Source: Cadophora sp. MPI-SDFR-AT-0126 (Eukaryota > Ascomycota > Leotiomycetes > Helotiales > Ploettnerulaceae). From it: DNA of 64,000 nucleotides. This document shows, piece after piece, positions 22,635 to 33,400 of the stretch. A model generated the notes under the pieces. It was not told where the DNA came from, did not search any database, and was given only the letters and a program-made list of their open reading frames with translations. The translations under genes and the position numbers were made by a program. How positions within the stretch are numbered: the stretch's first letter is position 1; every line of letters starts with the position of its first letter. The stretch is taken from positions 3,844,001 through 3,908,000 of the forward strand of contig JAGMVK010000001.1 in assembly GCA_020747065.1 (NCBI GenBank), read 5' to 3'.

Positions 22635-24182
22635 GCCTTTCTTGCCCACTCTCCCAGCCCTCTCCGTCTACTGCCTCAGTGTTGTCCTTTCTGCGACTAC
22701 AGCCCTCTCCCAGACTACCCTAACCGTCCCCAACACAATCGTCACAGCCCCCAGCACCGCGCAATTCGTGTCTAGCGCCCAGGGCCTCGATGCGCCGAAA
22801 GTGCATCCCGTCAACGCGACGACGTTTGACTGGTGGTGTGAGTATATATATATATATATCCCTTCCTTCCGTTTGGTCGACCCCTGATGAAGCAAGCGAG
22901 CAATCAGGAGCTGACATGCCCCCTCTTGTCTAGATTTCGATGCAGTCTCGACGGACTCGCAAGAGTCGGTCGTGATCGTGTTCTACATGTCCACGGATCT
23001 TGGCTTTCCGTTCCGTCTGCCAGGCGCGGCTATCAGTGTCGATATCTTTGTTTCCTTTGCAGATGGGTCGCTCCTTTTCTATCCCATCAACAGTTTGCCG
23101 GGCAGTCTGGGGTCTGCAACGGTTGTTAGCGAAGGGAAACGGCGCGAGCGGTGTCTGGAGGAATAGCGGCTTTTCGTTTGACGGCGAGGACGATTTGTCG
23201 AGGTATACGGTGACGATTGATAACCCGCTGCTGGGGGTCAAGGGGACGTTGGTTCTGGACTCGGTGCGTTGTAGAGTTTCTTTTCTCCTCTCGAACTAAT
23301 TAGTCCTACTTCTCCCCCACATATACGTTCTGTAAACAACCGTCCTCTTCTGACATGCATCCCACTTTTCGAGATTGATTGAGTGAGAACTAGCACTTCA
23401 ATCGAAACTGACGCCATGAAACATACATAGGTAGCTCCCGCGCATTATCCGTGTGACCCACTGGGAGCAGGTGCCAACCTCGAAGTGTCACCACACATTG
23501 GGTGGGCGAACGCCATTCCCGACGCGAACGCCACAGCCGACTTCACCGTGTCGGGCAGGAAGCTGCAGTTTGATGGCTATGGCTACCACGATAAGAACTG
23601 GGCGGATCAGCCATTCGCCGCCAATGTCCATAGCTGGTACTGGGGCCATGGTCGCCTAGGCCCTTATTCCATCGTGTGGTTCGATGTCGTCGGCGCAGAT
23701 GGAAATGAGTACATCAGTAGCTATGCTGCGCTGAATGGGCAAATCATTGCAACTTCTTGCTCTCCTGGTAGTATTAGGGTGCGGCCAACGGGGAGGAATT
23801 CGCAGTATCCTCGTATGTGCCTTGAGTTTCCCTTCCCTTCTCTTCTCCTCTCTTCTTTCCAATCCTTTATCCTTTCCGTAACAAGATTCTCCGCTCCCTT
23901 TCTTGTTGTGGAGGCAGGTGGTTGAACCGAGAAAGGCGCCAGCTAACGAGACCGTAATTGGCAGCTGTGATAACGTCCGGCAATCCAGATGGCTTTCGCA
24001 TTGACCTGGATCTCGGAGCTGCCCATGGAGGGATGTTAAGCGTTAATGTGACAACAAAACTTGCCGTTTCGGATGTTATTCTGTACACGAGGTGGATTGG
24101 AACGATGCAAGGCAGTGTCAGTGGCGGACCTGTATATAACGGCATTGCGTTATATGAGGCGTTCAAGATGTCTGCAGTCTGA
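22633..24182 (+). CDS. Diels-Alderase-like lipocalin-fold protein (one-base frameshift)
   Basis: Four exons fit: 22633-22837, 22934-23263, 23431-23812 and 23965-24182, giving about 377 residues if one extra base is discounted. The N-terminus MPFLPTLPALSVYCLSVV looks like a signal peptide. YGYHDKNWADQPFAANVHSW, YWGHGRLGPYSIVWFDV and VSPHIGWANAIPD resemble the CghA/Fsa2/Phm7 family, which catalyse decalin-forming [4+2] cyclisation in fungal polyketide-peptide pathways, and related CrtC/AttH-fold proteins. Exon 2 has one surplus A at 23137-23139 (GGGAAACGG), shifting the frame between VVSEG and NGASGVWRNSG. This is either a recent mutation or a sequencing error. The start is preceded by an (ATCA)n run; intron 1 holds a (TA)n run. 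No polyketide synthase is in the window, so the substrate is unknown. Confidence 0.72.
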
Positions 24183-24495
24183 GGCGGGTGACAGGCTTGG
24201 ATGAGAGTCTGATTGATGGGGCTGATCGACCTGCTGCTCTTTTTCTGTTTCAAGGTGACATGAGTAGAAAAAAATGACAGGACAAATCAATGGAGAGGAC
24301 GGCTCGGATGAGAATAGCTCGTGATGATGCTAAATGTGAACTGGGTATTATTCTTTGAGCGCCACATACTTTGATCCTTCTTCGTGAGTAAATTTGCCTC
24401 TGCCAATTTCGTCCCCGTTGGTTGCCAGGTCCCAATAACGGTTGATTCAACAAACTAGGTGAACACCCTTAGGGTATCTGCCTGAGGTTTCAGGA
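24183..24495. other. Convergent intergenic region
   Basis: 313 bp between the 3' ends of the Diels-Alderase-like gene and the NLR gene. It should hold both polyadenylation regions. Nothing else is seen. Confidence 0.4.
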
Positions 24496-27400
24496 TCAGT
24501 GCCTTCGTCTTGTCAGCCTGGCCAAGCGTTCTTGTTCAAATAAGTCCGAAAAGGAATATTCAAGGTCCCGGCGCTTGGCTTCTGCAGAAGGACTCCTCTG
24601 ATAGAGTAATGCTCGATCAAGCCCCCATAAGTTCGAGCGAAAACTGGCTGACTGTCTTCCATGTGGGTAGAGAAAGAGCCATAAGGCCAGCGCAATTCCG
24701 TGGGCCTTTTCAGCTTGTTCATAAGCTTGTCGCTCCGAGTATGCTCTGCCCAAGTGGTTGTATATGCTGCACCAATCGTCGACCTCGGACCAAAGAGCAT
24801 GAAGCTTGTCCGAAGCGTCAGTGTTCGAGATCTGGACAGAGGTTTTCATGATCTCCAGAATGGGACGGCGGCTCTCGACGTATTTCTGGGCGACATGCTC
24901 GATAACATCCCTTTTATTTTCCTGCCGAAGGTCATCTATATGTGTGCGCCATGTATATGGGTACCCGCCAGCCAAGGAGCTGCTCAAGTAGGTAGCATCA
25001 TGCATAACCATTTCGTCGAGTGCTTTAACCTGGTCATTTCCACCATCAGCGACCTCTGATTCAGCTACCTCTACTCTGCGTATCAAGAGTTTCGGATAAA
25101 GGATGGTCTTAAGCATATGCCCACGTGGCATACTTCTAACGAATGGCGCAATGCTGTGATCGATGATTCTTCTTGCCTCGGCCTTGCTTTCGACATCGCC
25201 TTTAGCCGCCAGAACGAATACTGCTCCGACCGTGGCAGCGAAAGTCTCCTTGTATCTTTGGAAATTTTGGACTCGGTCTATTGAGTATGCGTCCATGATA
25301 TTTCGAAACAACTGCAGGGACTCGTCTAGCCGACCTTCTTTGCGAAGACATTCGGCCCACCACACTGTCGCGTGAAGTGACGAAAAGTCCCGTGCGCACG
25401 TTTCTGCTTCTAACGTCGCCTCTGCAGGAGGCATCGTTCGACTTCGTACTTTGGACAAAAAGACTTTCTTCTCTGCAATTCGAGGACAATGGTTCATATC
25501 ATCCTGCATGGCTGAAATAGAACGCTCCAGATATTTGATGGCTTTTTCTGTCTTTCCAGAAGAAGCTAACATTCGACCGACTTGGTACAACAGTTCTGCG
25601 AAATCAAGACTTGGCAATTGGCGCGCCCTCATATACTCTGTCATCGCGTTCGAGAAAGCATGGCCTTTTACCACAAGAGCATGGCGCTGGGGCATCAATT
25701 CATCCATGACCAGTTTTCTGACCTCGGCACCAAGTACGATATCTTCCCAGCCATCCTGGGGGCCATTATCCGCGATCGCAATTCTGCTCAACAAATGCTT
25801 GGCGAGCCAAGTAACGTATTTGTGCCGCTCCTCAATCGGTAGACGACGAGATATCCAGCTATGGACAACTGGATGTACCCAGCACTCCCTTGACGTGACC
25901 AGGGAATAGTTGCAAAGTGGTCCAATAGAAAGTTGCAAGTGGTGACTGGGCTTCGTTTTCAGATGGTTGCTATAGACTTCCGAGAGTAAGGTAGCTGGAC
26001 ATTCTTGCAGAGGGAAAAGGTTTTCGAGATTGTCGATCGGGGTGGGGCCGTCCTGATCCCTGAAGACGTATTCGCCTTCGGAGAGACCCCTCAATGTTGA
26101 GGATTGAGAATCCAAAAATCCTAGCAAGTCGAGTATCATTGCTGGCTGGGACTTCGACTCCGGATACAATGGGCCTGCGATCTTTCTGTAGGACATCTCC
26201 CAAGTAAGTAATACTGTCTTCTGCTCTTTGTCCACTGAGGTAGCCTTTCTCTTGAAAAGTTCATCATGATTGTCGAGATCCTTGTATAGAGCAATGAACA
26301 CCTCCATAGGACACTGTTCCTCTCTCATATATGATGCAGCTTGTACGATGGCCAATGGAAGACCTCCCAACATGTCTAGAAAGTTTCGACACTTGGCTTT
26401 GGGCGATTGAGAAGCAAGCGCTGGTGGTATGCACTTTTCCAAAAGGAGAAGCCCATCTTCCACTGTCATTTCTCCCACACGGATACCATTCTGAGGAGGC
26501 ACAATGCCCTCGCCGACAAGTTTTGACTGCCTTGTTGTAATCAAAACCTGGCCATGGGCAGCAAATGGGATATAGTTCATCAGCCTGAATGAATCAGAAT
26601 CCGGTCGTATGGGATCTCCCAAGAGGAACTTCAAGTCTTCGGCATCGTCGAGAACAAAGAGCCAGGGCCTTGTATACTGGGTCTCCAGATGCGCCTTGAC
26701 TACCTCGAACGTCTGAATCTTGTTGGATGCCACCGCATTGAACTGCGGTATAATCATCTGAGCAACAGCGAGGTAGCCCTGTTCGGCGTTTTCGAAATCG
26801 CTGGCTTTGATCCAGAAAACAGAACGCTCCTCGCAACATCGCCGCGCGAACTCATATGCTATTTGACTCTTTCTAGAAACAAGGGTTGGTGGGTTAGCCC
26901 GTGCCAAGTGGTTATATATCGTCGCCAAGGGTATAGCCAATCTCACCCAATCCCTCCTAGGCCATGCAAGCAAACGCTTTGATGGGTCCCTGGCGACGAT
27001 TCCATAAGTGTTCGTATGTTCGAAAGTTCCGTCTCCCTTCCTGAGAATATGCGATTGGAATTTGAGGTAGACGAATGCCTTGGCAGAGTGGAGATGAATT
27101 TGGAAATCTGGATATCTTGAGCTGTTGGTTCGTGGTGTTAGCTGGCACTTTGTACGAAACGAAGATGATTCAGGGATGCCCAAGAGGTTATTCTACCTAC
27201 GTGCTAACTCCTCAGTACAAAGGCTGCGACTACACTTCTCCAACTCGCTTTCCTTGCGTCCCAGATATTCCTGTGTGAAGGCGTCGATATCATCCATTTT
27301 GTGCCAATGGTCCAACGCCACGGAATCCATGCCCCAGTCAACATCAAAGCGATGGTATACTCCGGCTTCACTTAGTTCTTTGCCTTTCCTGTCACCAACA

Positions 27401-28412
27401 AATTTCTCTGCTTCGTTATGGCAATTGAGCGCAAGGTCGACGCATGTTTGGACGACGTGGTGGAGTCGCAGATTCGAGTTATTCAGCCCTGTAACGCGTA
27501 TCCATCCAGTACCGATACTGACGATGGACTTGAAAGCTGCAGTTGGCCAAATGTACTCCGCTTCGTTGATAACCTTCGCTATCGGGTTGTTGAGATGTAA
27601 GGCTCCGTCAACAAAGGTAGCCTGTGATACATCCGAGCTTAACTGAGTGGGCTCGAAGAACAATGGAGCAGCAGATGTGGCCCGAGCTGCTTCCCAGATC
27701 GTACAGTTATAGTTTTCTTCGCTTGGCTTCGATGTAATGTATGATCGGAGTAGTACGGCATGGACTGTTCTGGCACGAGTAGTGGAGACGAAACTAGACC
27801 CGATGTTAGCCTTTCATTCTCTATGAACCCAGGAGTCTTGGGTGAAGGGTCGTAAGAAGTTTAACGTGAACTCACACTTTGCAATTCGCATTTTCAGCTT
27901 CGCAGAGTTTGTCGTCTTCACCAAACCCCCGAGTCGTGAGGACGTCTCTGATTGCCTCCTCGAGCCTCCCAGCTTCAAAGAACGGCTGCCCAGTAAGTAA
28001 TGCGCCACGAACTCTGGCGAACCAGCTGGGGCTTTGCTTGAAAACAGTTTCGGAAATGTGTCGAAACACCTGGATGCAATCGTCAATCGACATTCTCAAT
28101 CGACCGAGCATAATGGCGATAATGCTGCTTCCAACTTAGCGTCTCCTCTGAAGACATAGATCGAAAAAGGCTCGAGAAGAGACCTTACCCTCCAGTAGAA
28201 GTACCACCAATCAGATCGAAGTAGTCGCAAGGTCTGGGCATCTCCGGCAGATGCTCATCTCTTTGAATTGTCCGAAAAAGACGCTTCAATATCAACAATA
28301 TCGCCATGCCCTTCACCCCACCACCATCGAGCGACAGTAAGCGGCGAGGCGGGCCACTGGCCCCTACTGTCGACATATTGCGGACAGTAATAGCAGCCGC
28401 TGAGTCCGACAT
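24496..28412 (-). CDS. Patatin / NB-ARC / TPR NOD-like receptor (NLR)
   Basis: Five exons (28412-28189, 28127-27876, 27793-27201, 27121-26947, 26872-24496) join in frame to 1,206 residues. The patatin-like phospholipase domain has the oxyanion loop DGGGVKG (29-35), the nucleophile motif GGTSTGG (Ser72) and FVDGA (Asp221), a complete Ser-Asp dyad. The NB-ARC P-loop GLGGIGKSQIA (410-420) spans the last intron, so only the spliced reading shows it. LFVLDDAEDL (Walker B), VLITTRQS and GLPLAI follow. The C-terminal third is helical with TPR-like repeats (ECLRKEGRLDESLQLFRNI, YEQAEKAHGIA). Patatin-NLRs such as Neurospora PLP-1 trigger cell death in allorecognition. All key residues are present and there are no stops, unlike its neighbours. 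No sec-9-like partner gene is next to it. Confidence 0.9.
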
Positions 28413-29099
28413 GTCATGCTGAAAACCCTAGAGAGCCGTGTAAAGATCAAGTAACATCGTGCCAGGCCTTTGGAGAACAATGAGAGATGTGCCTCTCGAT
28501 GTCGATGTTTGATGTTTGGAAATAAGCCTGGCACTAGGCAGCAGCAGCAAAGGCTGGCCAAGCATGCCGTAACTGGTCAATGCAGCAGTAGTCGTTGAGG
28601 GCTTTTGCCAATCAGGTCCAGCAAACGCGGCTTCGGTTGAGCGTTCACGCCCGGCTCATATGAAGGTGGCGTAGAGAGGCACCCCGTTAGGCGAATTCAC
28701 AAAATACCGAAAGCAAGGAGGTACGATTGAAGAGAGGGCTTGATGCTGCGGCGCGAGGTATATACGGAAGGTACAATTAAAGTAGAGCAGGAAGCGAGGT
28801 GGTCACTGTGGGCGAGGTGATCACCTGAAGCGATACAGTCAACTGCCCCTTTTCTTAATCAAATTCATAATTTACAGTGCTGTGGCGTCCTGCATCAAGT
28901 CTATCCATTGACAAACTCGGTTTCCAGGCCTAGAGAAGGACCAAACTAAAGGCGTCACGGTTCGGGGTGTGAATTCCAACGCCAACCGGCAGACTCGATT
29001 TCCTGGAGGCACAGAAATACAAAAGATGCGCGCACACACACACACACACAAAATTTATTACGCCCGGCGGCTGAGCCGAGAGGGCAACTATCACTGATC
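28413..29099. other. NLR promoter region
   Basis: Ordinary composition, no gene recognised. It holds the presumed promoter and 5' leader of the patatin NLR. A CA microsatellite lies at about 29034-29051. Confidence 0.4.
29034..29051. repeat. (CA)n microsatellite
   Basis: A simple run of alternating C and A at the edge of the next RIP island. Confidence 0.85.
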
Positions 29100-29927
29100 T
29101 ACTAATACATTTCCCAAGAATTGCCCTAGTCTCCTTCGAGCCTATACAGAGTTCATTTCTAGCCTATGTTTCCTCTTCTTTCCTATTTCTTACGGATTCT
29201 CGTGGGTTAGTAGTATTATTAGTAGGCTAGCTTAAAGGTAATTCTCTAAGTGTTCAGTATCCTATCTTCGGCAACTGAAGCGGTACCTGCTATCTATAGC
29301 ACGAGGTGATAGTAAGTGAAGTTGAGTGTAGTAGATTAAGTGTCCCGGTTTATCTGTAGTTAGTTCGTATTAAGTCGGCCTATAGCTATTACGAACCGTA
29401 TCGTTACTCGAATAGCGTTCATATTCGGAACTTAGTTCTTATCATCTATTAGAGACTTTCCGCCTAAGTAGAAAGATATATTCCCTCTACCTATATCTAT
29501 GTATTATAGTATCTCGGCATAATGCGCTATCCACCTTCTACACCGGAAGAGGAAGTAGTCTACTATCTCACGCGCTTATCTACATTCGCACTGATCTATT
29601 AATATAGCTTTAATTCGGTGGAGGTAGACGTTCAGCCTTGCCATGCCTATTCTGAGTTAGGCAAGCATATTAGCTTCCTTCTATAATAGTCAGTTATAGA
29701 GCTATTATATGTATTTGCTAGGTAATACTGTATTAATTCTTTTATAAGATTCTATTAATTTTTAATATAATTAGAGAAGGTTAAAAATCGCTTTTTTTAC
29801 GGTAAATAGTGCGCGGAATAGTAGGGTAGGGACTTATATCACTAATTAATATCTTGTATTGGAGAAGGTAGAGCTGTTAAGTAGTGCTTATACTAATAAT
29901 TCAAGTGATGGCGATCCCGAGTCTAGT
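29100..29927. repeat. RIP-degraded repeat DNA left of the copia insertion
   Basis: TA-rich, with stops in all frames, and continuous in character with 37551-43500 on the other side of the copia element. It was one island before insertion. I could not identify its source. Confidence 0.6.
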
Positions 29928-29932
29928 AGTAA

Positions 29933-30147
29933 TGTTGGTCCACAGGCCCATACAGGACATGTCTCAGCTAGAATAGGGGGTAGGACCACTTGCGGAGGCG
30001 ATTCGGTGGCGTTTCGGAGGCAGTATATAGTCTGGCATCTCCTGCCCCCTCTTAGAAACACACAGATTTTCCACACCATCAAGCTTGATATGCATATACA
30101 TGATATTTACGTTTGATTCTTGGCTTATATTCGGTATTGAACCGACA
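29933..30147 (+). repeat. 5' LTR of the copia element
   Basis: 215 bp, TG...CA ends, same sequence as the 3' LTR. It contains a possible TATA element (GTATATAG, about 30023-30030), consistent with promoter function. Confidence 0.97.
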
Positions 30148-30444
30148 CTGATCAGTGGTCAACACGTACCACAGAGCAGATAGGTCACGGCAAGAAAAGC
30201 GGCGACTTCAACGTTGAGTACTTAGCTGTACTTAACGGGCAACTCTTTGAAACTGAATCAACGAGTGGCGATTCAGAAGTAAGGGACAGGCATCACGTTT
30301 GGACTGCAAATCTTGTACACCTGTACACACAACAACAGCGGCGATTCCTCTTCGACAATCGTTAAGTCAATTGCTTGACTCTAGCTAAAGAGCTTTCAAG
30401 CAAACAACACCATATCCGGAAGACCACCGATTCAGATACGAACC
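30148..30444 (+). promoter_or_regulatory. Copia leader (untranslated region, possible PBS)
   Basis: About 300 bp between the LTR and the polyprotein start. A short palindrome (ACTGATCAGT) lies at its left edge. No conventional tRNA-complementary primer site abuts the LTR, so priming may use an internal tRNA site, as known for some copia elements. Confidence 0.45.
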
Positions 30445-33400
30445 ATGGCTGAAGAAACACCAGCTGTTTCGGACCGGGAGGAAAGAGTAGAGGGGGAAGA
30501 GGAAGCGGCGGAGGCAGTGTGGACAGGGCCAAAGCCAGTGGAGGAACCACCAGAGGATCCAACGAAGCTTTCGCAGGAGTTTCGGAAGCTCTTCTGCGAT
30601 GGCAGTAAGAAGGGCGAGTTCCTTTTCCAAGACTACTGGGAGTACTTCGGAAATTGGTCTCCATTCCATTTTTCCCGGATGAGGAAATCAGAGCGGATCA
30701 TGCTACGGGACGCATTACGAGCCAACGGTGTTTACGTACAACGGGACAGAGCACCAGCATCCATTGCGTTAGCTCAGACAGCACGAGCCAAAGACAATAT
30801 TTGGCCAGAGGATCAGTTAAGGTTACAGATTCAGAACGCTCCCGAGACGGTACCGGACCAGATTCGGAGCACTCGCCAAGCGACGACCTCAACTACCCAA
30901 ACACTTTACCAGAGAGTGCCTCCACCACATCAACGCAACAAACCAACGGTGGTGATCGATTCTGTTGAGTCGACTCCTCCAGAGGAGGAAGAGGGGACGC
31001 GCCAACGTGTTCAGTTGAGAAGTAATTTCCCAAGGGCCGAGGTGTCTCAGAGCTCAGACAATTTTGCTACCCCTGCCCAGGCAAAACTCACCATTCCAGA
31101 CGACGATTTGTATGGCGCAACACCACCAGTTCATACAAAGAGGGAGTTCACATTTACCCCTGGGAGAGGACCCCTAAATACAGCACCAATATGGAGACCG
31201 AACGAGAATCTGTTGCCAAATCCAGTGCCAGCCCCGGATGTGTACCCGCGGGATGGGTCTTTGCCCCCATTTGCGGGACCTAGACCTAACGGACCATATA
31301 CGGAGCAGATACGACCATCCTGGTATGTCCAGGATACATTGACGCAGGGCCAATCGAAGTCCTTGGTAAGCCTCAGCAAGATGTACACAAAAGAGCTTCA
31401 GTATAGTGGGTCCAAAGACCACTTGGATGAGAAACTACACATCTTTGCCGACTTCTGCCAGAAAGCCGGCGTTAACTATGACATTTGGCACCGGGCATTT
31501 CCGACGATGCTCCGGGACGGAGCAAGTTCGTACTATTATCGGTACCTACAGAACAAGGGGTACAAATTTGATGATCTTATCAAAGCAACACGTACTAACT
31601 TCGAGACGGAGGAGAGAGCCAACCAATTCCTCAGCCGCTGGTTTAGCCTAACTTTCTCGTCATTTCAAGCCGAGCCTTACCAGAAAGGCAGGCCAATTTT
31701 GGCTCAGTTGGAGAGCTTCGCCAGAGAACTGCAAAGCATCCAACTTGGCCTCAAAGACGACAATATGCGAAACGACAAGACGTTGCGCGATAAGCTAGTA
31801 CAGGGAGTATCTGGAAACCCGCTCTTCAAGATGGCGTTGTTTCGAGCACCACCTACATTCCCTACATTAATGGACAGCCTTCGCACGGCTTTGAGCGTGG
31901 AAACGACCCATGAGTCGGGATCACGAGTAGGAAAATACACCGGGTCAGGGCCGAATCACTATCGTTCCTACGTGGCGGACGGAAGAGCCCTCTATTCAGA
32001 TCGGAGGATGAAGTTTTCGGCAGGTAATAAACGTGGAACTAAATTCCAGCCTAAACCAGGTTACACGGGGTGTATCATCTGCAAGAAGATGGATTGCCAC
32101 AGTAGCTGTCATTCTGACGAGGAGCAGAGAGCGTCAAAGGCAAAGTACTTTGCTGAGCGCAAAGCAGAAGGTATGAAGGCAACCAACGATTCTTTCAAGG
32201 CCTACTTAGCGTATACTGAGGGAACCGGATTGGATTCGGATCAGAACCGGGGAGGTCCCGAAATTCAGGAAGATAATCCAGATTCCCAGGATTCCGACAC
32301 TTCATTGTATTCTGATGATTTATTAACTGGTTCCGATGGCGGGAACAAAGACGGAAAGGCTTTCTTCACGACCGTGTTTACAGCAAGTGAGGCAGAGTAT
32401 GATGTACGAGACGTAATGAAAAGGCTTGACGAACGGAAGGCGTCACATGTACTGGAGAGTAGAATTCAAAAGCCGCCCCAGGAAGAGAGGTACACGACGC
32501 AATGGACAGATCGATTCTTCCAAGGTCTTCTTATCGATACAGGAGCGTCTGGCAAGAACGTGGGAGGTATCAATCAATTGCGTGCGTTGCAGCGAGTTCG
32601 GAATGTCAAGTACGATACCAGTCAATCGGGCAGGAGTCGGATCCAATTCGGAGCCGGTTCTTGTACCTCCCTAGGGGTTGCCACGGTGGATACCCCAGTT
32701 GGGGTTTTGGACTTCCATATTGTGGATACGGACGTGCCATTCTTAGTGTGTTTGCAACAGCTGGACAAGATGGGTGCGTACTACGATAACCTGCAGAATG
32801 TGTTGGTTCAGGGAGACAAGAGGTACTTGATTGTGCGAAAGAAGGAGCACCCATGGCTTCTTTTGGACCAGCATCATCAACTGATCGAACCTTCGGTCAA
32901 TATAATCAGCCAGTGCCATTTGACAGAGGCAGAGATTCGTCGGCTTCATAGACGATTCGGCCACCCATCAGTACAACGTCTGCAGCATTTGCTAGACCAA
33001 GCTGGCCATGAGTCTGATTCCAACATCATGTTGCGGGTCAAAGAGATGTGTGAGCACTGCCAGAAACATGCAGACGCTCCACACAGATTCAGATTCAAAC
33101 TGCAAGACGATGTAGACTTTAACCACACAGTTTACGTCGATATTGCACAGTTTGGAGAACGATATGCACTTCATATGGTGGACGAGGCCACAGGATTTGG
33201 AGCTGCAAAGCTGCTCCGAAAGCGCCCCGGTTCAGCTACGGCTCGGGCCACTTTCAACGCATTTAAGTCAGCATGGATGGACACATACATTGGACCCCCT
33301 GACTTCGTTGTCTACGACTATGGAACCAACTTCAACTCTGCGGAGTTTCGGAGTGCACTCAGGGCCGTGGGGAGCACGCCTAAACTTGTCCCGGTAGAGG

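Noticed and set aside
24496..27183. A stand-alone 895-residue TPR protein
   Set aside because: Its first 100 codons include intron and wrong-frame sequence. Correct splicing gives a patatin-NB-ARC-TPR protein starting at 28412.
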